Assembly: GCF_000330725.2 (NCBI RefSeq)
Contig: NZ_AMZY02000018.1
Location: forward strand, 167,048 to 231,047
DNA length: 64,000 nucleotides
DNA from: Mariniradius saccharolyticus AK6
GTDB taxonomy: Bacteria > Bacteroidota > Bacteroidia > Cytophagales > Cyclobacteriaceae
Reading direction: 5' to 3'
Part shown: one piece after another, positions 53,519 to 61,757 of the stretch
How the letters are laid out: the number at the start of each line of letters is the position of its first letter
Position numbering within the stretch: the stretch's first letter is position 1
Made by a program: the position numbers and the translations under genes
Notes under the pieces: generated by a model
Database searches by the model: none
What the model was told of the DNA's origin: nothing
What the model saw: the letters and a program-made list of their open reading frames with translations, nothing else

Positions 53519-55186
53519 ATGAATAAACTCACGATGCTATGTCTTTTCTTGATTTCAGCGATGATCTTCAATGCATGTCAGAAACCAAGCAACGAATCCG
53601 AATATCAAGCTGACATTATCGTGTATGGTGGGACCTCGGCAGGAATTATCGCTGCATTACAGGCCAAGAAAATGGGAAAGTCGGTTTTGGTGGTATCACC
53701 GGATAAGCATTTGGGAGGGCTTTCTGCGGGTGGATTGGGCTTTACGGATACCGGTGACAAGTCGGTGATTGGAGGATTGGCGAGGGAATTTTACCATCGG
53801 ATCTATTTGCACTACCAAAAAGAAGAATCCTGGAAATGGCAAGCAAAGGCCGACTATGGAAACGTCGGCCAGGGTACGCCGGCGATCGATGGCGATGCCC
53901 GGACCATGTGGATTTTTGAGCCCCATGCCGCCGAGCAGGTTTTTGAGGATTTTGTAAAAGAATTTGATATTCAGGTTTTTAGAGACGAATGGCTAGAAAG
54001 AGCTTCCGGTGTTGAAAAACAGGAAGGAAGGATCGTTTCCTTCAAAACGCTTTCCGGTAAAGTATTCAAAGGAGAGATGTTCATCGACGCTACCTACGAA
54101 GGGGATTTGATGGCGGCCGCGGGTGTACCCTATCATGTCGGCAGGGAATCCAATGCCACCTATGGGGAAAAGTGGAACGGTGTACAGTTTGGCGTTTTTC
54201 AGCATGGCCATTATTTCAGGGATAGCATTTCGCCCTATGTGATTCCCGGAGATCCGAGTTCTGGACTCCTTCCCGAGATTTCAGATGAAAAAATCCCGGA
54301 AAACGGTACAGGTGATGATAAAATCCAAGCCTACAATTTTCGAATGTGCCTCAGCAAGCACCCAGATAACAGGGTACCGTTTCCAAAGCCAGAAAACTAC
54401 GATCCAGCGCGTTACGAACTATTGGCGCGGGTTTATGCTGCAGGATGGGGAGAAACCTTTGACAAATATGACCCGATTCCAAACCTCAAGACCGATACCA
54501 ACAACCATGGTCCGTTCAGTACAGACTACATTGGAAAGAACTATGCCTATCCCGAGGCAAGCTATGAGGAACGTAGGGCAATCATCAAGGAACATGAGGA
54601 TTACCAGAAAGGCTTGATGTACTTTTTGGCAAATGATCCCAAAGTGCCTGAAGAAGTCCGGGCCCGGATCAATGAATATGGCGTGGCAAAAGATGAATTC
54701 ACCGACAACGGGAACTGGCCGCATCAGATTTATGTGCGTGAAGCACGGAGGATGCTCGGCGATTATGTCATGACCGAACATGATGTTTTGGGTGATAAAG
54801 TGGTCCCAAGACCCGTGGGAATGGGCTCCTACCATTTGGATTCGCACAATGCTCAGCGGATTGTTGGCCCCAACGGCTACGTGCAGAACGAAGGAGATAT
54901 CGGCGTCAAACCAAAGGAGCCTTATCGTATTTCCTACGGAACCATCATTCCAAAAAAATCAGACTGTACCAATCTCCTCGTGCCAGTCTGCGTTTCGAGT
55001 TCCCACACGGCCTTTGGGTCAATTCGCATGGAGCCGGTTTTCATGATCTTGGGACAATCCGCAGCGACGGCAGCTGCAATGGCAATTGATGAAAAAAGTG
55101 CTGTTCAGGACTTATCTTTTGAAGTGTTAGAGCAGAGGCTGAAGCAGGACGGACAAGTCCTGTATTTGGAAGAAAGGTTGAATTGA
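53519..55186 (+). CDS. Exported FAD-dependent oxidoreductase lipoprotein
   Basis: 555 residues. The signal peptide MNKLTMLCLFLISAMIFNACQ ends in a lipobox with Cys at residue 20. The FAD dinucleotide fold follows: ADIIVYGGTSAGIIAALQAKKMGKSVLVV near 31-60 and HLGGLSAGGLGFTDTGDKSVIGGLAREFY near 63-92, as in the FAD_oxidored family (PF12831). Later conserved parts are FIDATYEGDLMAAAGVPYHVGRESN and the C-terminal FAD-contact region SSSHTAFGSIRMEPVFMILGQSAATAAAMAI. The substrate is unknown; similar genes occur with polysaccharide-use loci. It lies downstream of xylA but past its terminator, so it has its own promoter. Confidence 0.88.
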   Translation: MNKLTMLCLFLISAMIFNACQKPSNESEYQADIIVYGGTSAGIIAALQAKKMGKSVLVVSPDKHLGGLSAGGLGFTDTGDKSVIGGLAREFYHRIYLHYQKEESWKWQAKADYGNVGQGTPAIDGDARTMWIFEPHAAEQVFEDFVKEFDIQVFRDEWLERASGVEKQEGRIVSFKTLSGKVFKGEMFIDATYEGDLMAAAGVPYHVGRESNATYGEKWNGVQFGVFQHGHYFRDSISPYVIPGDPSSGLLPEISDEKIPENGTGDDKIQAYNFRMCLSKHPDNRVPFPKPENYDPARYELLARVYAAGWGETFDKYDPIPNLKTDTNNHGPFSTDYIGKNYAYPEASYEERRAIIKEHEDYQKGLMYFLANDPKVPEEVRARINEYGVAKDEFTDNGNWPHQIYVREARRMLGDYVMTEHDVLGDKVVPRPVGMGSYHLDSHNAQRIVGPNGYVQNEGDIGVKPKEPYRISYGTIIPKKSDCTNLLVPVCVSSSHTAFGSIRMEPVFMILGQSAATAAAMAIDEKSAVQDLSFEVLEQRLKQDGQVLYLEERLN

Positions 55187-55205
55187 GTCGGAATACTGCA
55201 CGAAC

Positions 55206-56030
55206 CTACGCCATTACTGCCAGCATGCTCAGTATGTGTTCGCCCAAGTGTTTTTGACCAGATATCTCTACAAGCAGCTTTGCTTCTTCTTTTGTAATTC
55301 CCTTGGTAAAAATCCTCCAGGCAATTTCCCCAGGAATGGAAACCGCTGCATCCGGCATTTTGTCTGGATGGATAACCAATTCCCAGGCATCGGTTTTTCG
55401 TATTAACCACCAATCGCCTCCGCCTTCACCCCTTACCTGAATTTTAATCAAGGTATTATCTTCAGCTTCCATTTTCCGATAATGGTGCGGCAAGGCCAGC
55501 ATCGACGTCTCGAGATAAGGACGGTAAAGTTCAGCCTGAAACAACTCGGATTCCAGATCGACTGCTAACCTGATTTGCTGTTGGTGGTGCCACTTTTCGG
55601 TGTATTCCCGAGCGACATGAAACCAGTTTAGGGAAACATCCTCACCTGCCCAAGCAACCGAAAAAGCGGCAGGTTCTAATGGAGGCAAAGATGCAATATG
55701 CGCACAATATGCCTTTCCCGTTATTTCCAGCAAATCGACTAACAACCGAGGACTCACACGTCTCATCGCTTTTACCCAATCAGTATTGAGCCCGTTGAGA
55801 AAATCGAGCAAATCAGCGTAAGAATTGACTTTCTCTGGTTTTTCCCCATAATACCCATCCCGCAGCATCGACAGGGAGCGGATATTGCCATCAAGCAGGT
55901 GCGCCGCAATGTCCTTGATGGTCCATTTTGGGGAAATGGTTTTTCTCTCCCAATCTTCGGAATTCAAAGACCGAAGGAGTTGGATCAGTTTTTCATCCAA
56001 AACAGGAAAAAGGTGGCTGGTTTGAATCAT
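55206..56030 (-). CDS. DinB/maleylpyruvate-isomerase-like protein
   Basis: 274 residues from the ATG at 56030 (MIQTSHLFPVLDEKLIQLL); a longer frame to 56165 lacks family-like sequence. Residues 10-170 have the metal-dependent hydrolase-like DinB/MDMPI pattern: LIQLLRSLNSEDWERKTISPKWTIKDIAAHLLDGNIRSLSML and WFHVAREYTEKWHHQQQIRLA, with His residues spaced as in the metal site. The C-terminal 100 residues (IKIQVRGEGGGDWWLIRK...DAAVSIPGEIAWRIFTKGI) resemble the MDMPI C-terminal SCP2-like domain. It is likely a thiol-dependent transferase or isomerase of unknown substrate. It converges on the FAD enzyme gene. Confidence 0.75.
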   Translation of the reverse strand: MIQTSHLFPVLDEKLIQLLRSLNSEDWERKTISPKWTIKDIAAHLLDGNIRSLSMLRDGYYGEKPEKVNSYADLLDFLNGLNTDWVKAMRRVSPRLLVDLLEITGKAYCAHIASLPPLEPAAFSVAWAGEDVSLNWFHVAREYTEKWHHQQQIRLAVDLESELFQAELYRPYLETSMLALPHHYRKMEAEDNTLIKIQVRGEGGGDWWLIRKTDAWELVIHPDKMPDAAVSIPGEIAWRIFTKGITKEEAKLLVEISGQKHLGEHILSMLAVMA

Positions 56031-56187
56031 GGCCAAAATAATGTCTTGGTTGACAAAATAAACTTTGTCCCGTTGAATAATGAAACCTTTCTTGTCATAA
56101 AATGAATTTACCCGAAGGAATTTGGCGGAAGTGCTGTCTTTCTTCCAAAAAACACGGGCTTTCAAAATATAAGTTTCACCCTATAGC

Positions 56188-56619
56188 TCATTTTGCCTCT
56201 CGACTTTCGGATTTTCCTCCGGTCCAACCTTTAAGGATATCCATTTCGGTTTTGATCACAAATGCAATCACAAGGAATTCTGAGATAAAATATAGCCATC
56301 CTATGGCAGTCACTTCGCTTCTTTGAATAAAGAGGATCCACATGGTTAGCAAAACATAGGAAAGATTTGCCAGCATGATCACCTTCAGCAAATTCGGTTT
56401 CTCCGTTTTCACGGAAACGAAGCAGATCAAATCGTATAGGCAGAAAAGGCATGCCACCAGCCCCAGCAGCCACAGCAAATCCCTTGAAACACCGATTTCC
56501 TCGGAAAAGAACCATAGGGGTCCGAGGATGAGCATAGCCGACATTGCGGCGCCTGCACCATCGAACAAAAATACGTTTCTGGGAGCTTTTCGCAGCCACA
56601 GGGACAAGGCTTCTCGCAT
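56188..56619 (-). CDS. Small membrane protein, function unknown
   Basis: 143 residues with four hydrophobic segments: about 20-38 (GAGAAMSAMLILGPLWFF), 47-68 (LLWLLGLVACLFCLYDLICFV), 78-98 (VIMLANLSYVLLTMWILF) and 103-125 (AIGWLYFISEFLVIAFVI). The pattern resembles small uncharacterised SPW/DUF-type membrane proteins but no family is assigned. It lies between two unrelated genes on the same strand. Confidence 0.6.
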   Translation of the reverse strand: MREALSLWLRKAPRNVFLFDGAGAAMSAMLILGPLWFFSEEIGVSRDLLWLLGLVACLFCLYDLICFVSVKTEKPNLLKVIMLANLSYVLLTMWILFIQRSEVTAIGWLYFISEFLVIAFVIKTEMDILKGWTGGKSESREAK

Positions 56620-56688
56620 TTTTTGATTAGATTATTTTTTGAAATATAGGAAGCTTTGACAGGATCATTTTGAAGTACTCGATCCCGT

Positions 56689-57867
56689 TCAGCCTTCGAT
56701 CGCTTCCAAAATCTTCGTACAGGCTTCCCGAATCTCTTTTTCCGAGATCGTCAAAGGCGGTGCGATTCGCATGGCGTCATCACAGAATAGGAACCAATCC
56801 GTAATCACACCTTTTTCGATTGCACGGTCAATGATGGGCTTGAGGACTTCGAAAGATTCGAACTCCACCGCCATCATCAGGCCTTTGTTGCGGACGGATT
56901 TGATTTTGGGATGTTTGAGGAGTTCCTTGAAAAGATTTGCCTTTAATTCGACGCCAGCCAAAAGGTTTTCTTCTTGAATTACGCGAATTGTTGCCAAAGA
57001 AGCTGCAGCGCTCACAGGATGTCCGCCGAAGGTCGTGATATGGCCCAAAAGCGGGTTATTTTTGAAAACGCCCATGACGTCTTTGTTGGCAATGAATGCA
57101 CCAATCGGCATCCCGCCGCCCATTCCTTTGGCACAAACCAATATGTCTGGAACAATGAAGAATTGCTCAAATGCCCAAAAAGTGCCCGTACGTCCAAATC
57201 CGGCCTGTATTTCATCCAAAATCAACAGCGTACCGGTCTCATTGCAGCGTTTTCTGAGTGCTTGGAAATAGCCGTACTCGGCGATTCTGACACCTGCCTC
57301 TCCTTGCACCGTTTCCAAAATGATGGCTGCGGTATCGGCATTGATAAACTCCAAATCTTCCAATTCCCCAAAGCGGATGTTTCGAATTCCGGGGAGAAGT
57401 GGTCTGTAAGCCCGTTTGAAAATCTCGTTGCCGCCGACGGAAAGCGAACCATGCGAAGAACCGTGGTAGGCGTTGACGCAGGAGATGATTTCCCTGCGGT
57501 TGGTATAGCGCTTCGCCAATTTGAGCGCACCTTCTACGGCCTCACTGCCCGAATTGACGAGGTAGACATTATTCAAACTGGGAGGGAGGGTTTCGCAAAG
57601 CGCTTTGGCCAATTGGACTTGGGGGGATTGCACATATTCGCCATAGACCATCAGGTGCAGGTACTTGTCCAATTGCTCTTGGATCGCTTGCAGCACCTTC
57701 GGATGCCGATGGCCAACGTTGCTGACGCCGATACCCGAAATCAGGTCGATATATTTTTCCCCGTTTGGTCCGTACAGATGGACTCCTTCTGCTTTTTCCA
57801 CCTCGATCATCAGCGGAAAATCCGTCGTCTGGGCAAGGTGGGAGAGAAAGAGTTGGCGGTTGTTCAT
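56689..57867 (-). CDS. Class III aminotransferase (acetylornithine aminotransferase-like)
   Basis: 392 residues, the usual length. Key elements: VNSGSEAVEGALKLAKRYTNRREII near 105-129 (PLP phosphate loop), CVNAYHGSSHGS, the PLP-stacking and Asp region LLILDEIQAGFGRTGTFWAF near 215-234, and the Schiff-base Lys in ILVCAKGMGGGMPIGAFIA near 241-259; Thr of the next subunit lies in HITTFGGHPVSAAA. It transfers the terminal amino group of an omega-amino acid to 2-oxoglutarate. Acetylornithine, succinylornithine or 4-aminobutyrate are possible substrates; no other arginine genes are nearby. Confidence 0.88.
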   Translation of the reverse strand: MNNRQLFLSHLAQTTDFPLMIEVEKAEGVHLYGPNGEKYIDLISGIGVSNVGHRHPKVLQAIQEQLDKYLHLMVYGEYVQSPQVQLAKALCETLPPSLNNVYLVNSGSEAVEGALKLAKRYTNRREIISCVNAYHGSSHGSLSVGGNEIFKRAYRPLLPGIRNIRFGELEDLEFINADTAAIILETVQGEAGVRIAEYGYFQALRKRCNETGTLLILDEIQAGFGRTGTFWAFEQFFIVPDILVCAKGMGGGMPIGAFIANKDVMGVFKNNPLLGHITTFGGHPVSAAASLATIRVIQEENLLAGVELKANLFKELLKHPKIKSVRNKGLMMAVEFESFEVLKPIIDRAIEKGVITDWFLFCDDAMRIAPPLTISEKEIREACTKILEAIEG

Positions 57868-58217
57868 GGGGAAGGGGAGAATAGTTAATAGTTATTAGGT
57901 TACTGAGTTAATGGTGGGGAGTCTGTAGATAGTCGATAGTGCATGGTTTCGGCAATCGAACTTCAATTCTTGTGGTTGTTTGTTGGTTATTGAGTTATTT
58001 GTGGCGAAGTCCATAGTCCATAGTCCATAGCTTCGGGAATTGAACTTCAATACCCGATTCGGATTCCCGATACTTGGTTCTTCGTACTTCTTACTTGGTA
58101 CTCAAATAGTCAATAGTCCATAATCCACGGCCGTAACACTTCGATTCTTGGGGTTGATTTAAGGATACTTTGTACTTTGAACATGGTATGCGAGTCTCAA
58201 GTCTCGTGTCTCACCTC
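57868..58217. repeat. Non-coding gap of degenerate short words
   Basis: 350 bases 3' of trpS. It contains GTTATTGAGTTATT at 57986-57999, the exact reverse complement of AATAACTCAATAAC found at 23901, 24005 and 51993. TTCGTACTTC at 58081-58090 is also at 33062-33071. A run of AGTCCATAGTCCATAG-type words lies near 58010-58030 and 58110-58125, and CGAGTCTCAAGTCTCGTGTCTC near 58191-58212. No open frame is credible. Confidence 0.6.
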
Positions 58218-59192
58218 TTACACAAACCCCAACTTTCTCCTAACCCTTCCCAATACATCCTGTGCAATCACCTTGGCGCGGGATTCTCCTTCCGCCAATT
58301 TGGCTTCCAACTCGGCGGGATGGTTCATGAAGTAATCGTAGGTTTTTCGGGCTTCTCCATATTTCTCCAGAATCACCTGCATGAATTCCATCTTTGCGTG
58401 TCCATAACCGAAGTTGCCGGCCAGATATTTTTCCCGCAATTGCGCCGTTTGGGTAGGACTGGCAACCAAGGAATAGAGTTTGAATACGTTGCAAGTATCC
58501 GGGTTTTTGGGTTCCTCAAGTGGCGTGCTGTCCGTGACGATGCTGTTGATGTTTTTCTTCAGTTCCTTTTCAGGAAGGAAAATGTCGATGTAATTGTTGT
58601 ATGACTTGCTCATTTTCAAGCCATCGGTTCCTGGCACGACCATCACTTCCTCGGAAATCCGTGCTTCGGGCACCACGAGGATTTCCTCCTCCATCCTGTT
58701 ATTGAAAGTCTGTGCGATGTCCCTCGCGATCTCCAAATGCTGCAATTGGTCCTTGCCGACGGGCACGATATGGGCGCTATAAAGCAGGATATCCGCAGCC
58801 ATGAGTACGGGATAGGTAAACAGGCCCGCATTCACGTCCGACAAGCGATCGGATTTGTCCTTGAAGCTGTGGGCATTGGCAAGCATCGGATAAGGCGTAA
58901 AGCAACTCAGGTACCAAGTCAATTCCGTGACCTCCGGAATCATCGATTGCCTGTAAAAAACCGTCTTTTGGATATCCAACCCAAACGCCAACCAAGCAGC
59001 CGCGACGGCCAAGGTATTGTTTTTCCTTTCGTCACCGTCCTTGATGGTGGTGAGGGAATGCAGGTCAGCGATAAAGATAAACGACTCGTCTGTTTCCTTT
59101 TTTGTCAATTCGATAGCAGGGATGATAGCCCCGAGGATATTGCCCAAATGGGGCTTTCCGGAGCTTTGTATACCTGTCAGGACTCTTGCCAT
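58218..59192 (-). CDS. trpS: Tryptophanyl-tRNA synthetase
   Basis: 324 residues from the ATG at 59192 (MARVLTGIQSSGKPHLGNIL); an upstream frame to 59234 is less likely because the family begins here. The class I HIGH motif appears as PHLGN near 14-18 and the KMSKS motif as GLKMSKSYNN near 194-203. The tryptophan-site region LVSYL/TYPVLMAADILLYSAHIVPVGKDQLQHLEIARDIA is present. It charges tRNA-Trp with tryptophan in the cytoplasm. It is divergent from the DUF1573 gene, 72 bases away. Confidence 0.95.
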   Translation of the reverse strand: MARVLTGIQSSGKPHLGNILGAIIPAIELTKKETDESFIFIADLHSLTTIKDGDERKNNTLAVAAAWLAFGLDIQKTVFYRQSMIPEVTELTWYLSCFTPYPMLANAHSFKDKSDRLSDVNAGLFTYPVLMAADILLYSAHIVPVGKDQLQHLEIARDIAQTFNNRMEEEILVVPEARISEEVMVVPGTDGLKMSKSYNNYIDIFLPEKELKKNINSIVTDSTPLEEPKNPDTCNVFKLYSLVASPTQTAQLREKYLAGNFGYGHAKMEFMQVILEKYGEARKTYDYFMNHPAELEAKLAEGESRAKVIAQDVLGRVRRKLGFV

Positions 59193-59264
59193 GGTTGTAA
59201 AATTTGCCGCAAAATAATACAATTCGAGGTACAATTGGCTTGAATTTTCACGTTATTTGCCCGT

Positions 59265-60356
59265 ATGCAAAACAGAATTACCCTTATCGCCTCGCTCGTT
59301 TTAGCCGTTTTTGCCACTGAAAACCTTACAGCACAGACTGTTCAGCGCAAAACCTTTACCTGGGAAACCAAAAAGATCAACATCGGACCCGTGTTGGATG
59401 AAAAGGGTCCTGTTGAAGTGGAGTTTTTTGCAAAAAATGAAAACCAGGTACCCCTTTTGATCACAGATGTCGTGCCCGATTGTGGTTGTACGACTGTGGG
59501 ATATTCCAAAGACAGCATCGCCGCGGGCCAGATCGGCAGTATCAAGGTGCAGTTTAACCCCGAACAAAGGGGGGGTGAATTTTCCAAAGGCATCATCGTC
59601 CGAACAAACGAGGATATCTATGGCGACACCCTGTTTTTGGAGGGAATCAATATGCCGCTTTCGGAAAACCCCGAAATGGACTTCCCCCATCGGATGGGAA
59701 GTGTCGGCATGCGGCTAAGCGCTGTGAATTTCGGGTATGTGTTTACCAACGAGCCCAAGATCAAATATGTCGAGGTCCATAATTTTGGTAGCGAAGAAAT
59801 CAGCTTGGCCGAGGAAAGTGCCCGAATTTCGGATTACCTATCGCTATCCTTTGCGCCGGATGCCATTCAGCCCGGTCAGCGAGGGCTTCTTGTCATGGAG
59901 TATAATGGCGAGGCAAAGAAGGACCTTGGTTTTTTTGAAGAAAAAATCTCTCTGAAACTGAAACCAGGGGAGGATCTTGGGCTTCGGGTCTTGGCTGTGG
60001 TGTATGAATATTTCCCGCCAGTGCCAAAAAGCATGGAAAATATGGTTCCAAGGTTGGGCATTACGGAGACGGAGTTTGACTTGAGGGAAATATCCGCCAA
60101 CCAAAAAGTAAGCCGGACGATTTCGATGACCAATACAGGGCAGGAACCGCTGCATATCCGCAAGGTCAGCACCAATTGCAACTGCGTCGTGACCACGCTT
60201 GGCAAGGACACCTTGCAACCCGGTGAAAGGACCGAGTTGGCCTTCACCTTTGATCCGAAGGGTAGGAGGGGCATCGACCACAAACACATTACCATTTTCA
60301 GCAACGATCCCATCAATCCCGTGCGCACGATTGTGGTGCGGAGTTCGGTGCGCTAA
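59265..60356 (+). CDS. DUF1573-domain exported protein
   Basis: 363 residues with a signal peptide (MQNRITLIASLVLAVFATENLTAQ). It has two DUF1573/Ig-like ASPM-type beta domains: one near 45-125 with VPDCGCTTVGYSKDSIAAGQIGSIKVQFNPEQRGGEFSKGI and one near 275-360 with VSTNCNCVVTTLGKDTLQPGERTELAFTFDPKGRRGIDHKHI. The paired Cys of CGC and CNC are typical. Proteins of this type are abundant in Bacteroidota and may help surface or envelope assembly; no activity is established. Its divergent position next to trpS has no clear functional meaning. Confidence 0.85.
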   Translation: MQNRITLIASLVLAVFATENLTAQTVQRKTFTWETKKINIGPVLDEKGPVEVEFFAKNENQVPLLITDVVPDCGCTTVGYSKDSIAAGQIGSIKVQFNPEQRGGEFSKGIIVRTNEDIYGDTLFLEGINMPLSENPEMDFPHRMGSVGMRLSAVNFGYVFTNEPKIKYVEVHNFGSEEISLAEESARISDYLSLSFAPDAIQPGQRGLLVMEYNGEAKKDLGFFEEKISLKLKPGEDLGLRVLAVVYEYFPPVPKSMENMVPRLGITETEFDLREISANQKVSRTISMTNTGQEPLHIRKVSTNCNCVVTTLGKDTLQPGERTELAFTFDPKGRRGIDHKHITIFSNDPINPVRTIVVRSSVR

Positions 60357-60457
60357 TTGTTAATTTGGGATCAACAGCCGAGTCTGTTATTTTTTAGGAT
60401 TTGCGGGTTTTCCCTTTTGGAAATTGCAGGCACTTGGTTAGATTTGGAATACAAAAA

Positions 60458-60530
<73 letters not shown>

Positions 60531-60673
60531 CTTTTACTTTTTCCTGATTCACGATCAGATACACCTCCTTAGCTATTTGCTTCCGGTCCTTTTTACGCCG
60601 CCCTACAATCCCGTTAACAAATCATGATGTTCGAAAACAAAGCAGGAAAATAAACCTCCTAGGAATTCAAAAT

Positions 60674-61348
60674 TTGAAACAAACTGCCCAAATTTCCATC
60701 TACGAGAGTATTTTTTTCTTATCTATGGTAATCGGCATATACTCTTTTTCTGAATTGTTTTCCAAAGGGCTGCAATGTCTTTTAAGGTCGAACCTTCATT
60801 TTCAAAAGATAGAGCCCTTCCAAAACTCCCAACTGTTATTATCCAAACTCGAAAACGGGGAAAATTTGGATTTGCTGATCATTGATTTGGATGATTATGC
60901 CGGAGATGCCTTGTCGGATATCAGGCACCTTTTGATCAAAAAGCCCGATCTAAAAATTCTATTGATTGGTAACCACGAATATGAGTCAACGATTGAGCTT
61001 TTTCGTCTAGAGGGGGTGAAGGGATACGTAGGTAAAGGCGCCAATTTTGAAAGGTTGCATTTGGCAATAGACTTGTGTTTGGACGGAAAACCTTACTTTC
61101 CCCCCGGGAAGACACGGGGTGTGAAGTTCTTCACGAGTAACTTTTTCAATAAACTGCGTGACGACTACCAACTTTCGGATCGGGAAATGGAGATCATGCA
61201 GTTGATATTCTGTCAGTATGAGACCAACGAAATCGCTGAAAAACTGAGTCTGAGTCCACACACGGTCCGCACCCACCGAAAGCGGATTTATAAGAAGCTC
61301 AAGATCCACAACCTTTCAGGATTGCTGCACCTGATGCCCGGAATTTGA
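60674..61348 (+). CDS. LuxR-family regulator with a degenerate receiver domain
   Basis: 224 residues starting at TTG 60674 (AGGA lies 9 bases upstream); the ATG at 60725 is a shorter alternative that begins at the receiver's first strand. The N-terminal half resembles a receiver: LDLLIIDLDDYAG near 72-84 would be the phosphoacceptor strand, with LIGNHE and VKGYVGKGA further on. However the acidic pair normally near the first strand is replaced (IYSFSELFSKGL), so phosphorylation is doubtful. The C-terminal LuxR helix-turn-helix is clear: QLSDREMEIMQLIFCQYETNEIAEKLSLSPHTVRTHRKRIYKKL near 158-201. No sensor kinase gene is adjacent. Confidence 0.88.
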   Translation: MKQTAQISIYESIFFLSMVIGIYSFSELFSKGLQCLLRSNLHFQKIEPFQNSQLLLSKLENGENLDLLIIDLDDYAGDALSDIRHLLIKKPDLKILLIGNHEYESTIELFRLEGVKGYVGKGANFERLHLAIDLCLDGKPYFPPGKTRGVKFFTSNFFNKLRDDYQLSDREMEIMQLIFCQYETNEIAEKLSLSPHTVRTHRKRIYKKLKIHNLSGLLHLMPGI

Positions 61349-61757
61349 ATAACTGATTAGTTCAAAATACCTCGTTTAGGGTATTTCTTTTTGGTCGTCA
61401 CAATTCGAATTTTGTTTGTATTGATACAGTCCAGATTGTAGTGTGGAGTATTCGATTTCCAAAAATTCTTTTTTTACTTACCAAATTGCCACAACTGATT
61501 TCCTCAAAAGCAACAAGCAGACGGAAAAATCATTGGAAATCTCCTACCCATAACGGAAGTCCCTTAGGTATTTCCAAGCCTCAACCTGGAAAATTTTCTT
61601 AAGTCATGAATCGAGTGTCATGTTCTTTTGATTTTTCAAAGGATGCGAAATAGTGATGAAAATAACAGGTTTTGATACCTGTAATTACTCCGAAAATCTA
61701 CCTAAAGTAGTAGCTGAATTCAAAAATGTACTAGTCAAATTCAAAACCCAAAAAAAG
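61349..61757. other. Intergenic region before the LamG lipoprotein
   Basis: Apart from the LuxR terminator, no gene or repeat was identified. An ATG at 61653 is in frame with the next gene but would put 35 residues before the signal peptide; the paralogue at 63384 lacks this extension and begins directly at the lipoprotein signal, so it is treated as upstream sequence. Confidence 0.5.
61365..61386 (+). terminator. Terminator of the LuxR gene
   Basis: AAATACC and GGTATTT pair around an eight-base loop 16 bases past the stop, followed by CTTTTTGG. Confidence 0.6.

Noticed and set aside
57868..58217. Decayed gene or IS remnant
   Set aside because: No frame, terminal repeats or transposase similarity; the words match other gaps instead.
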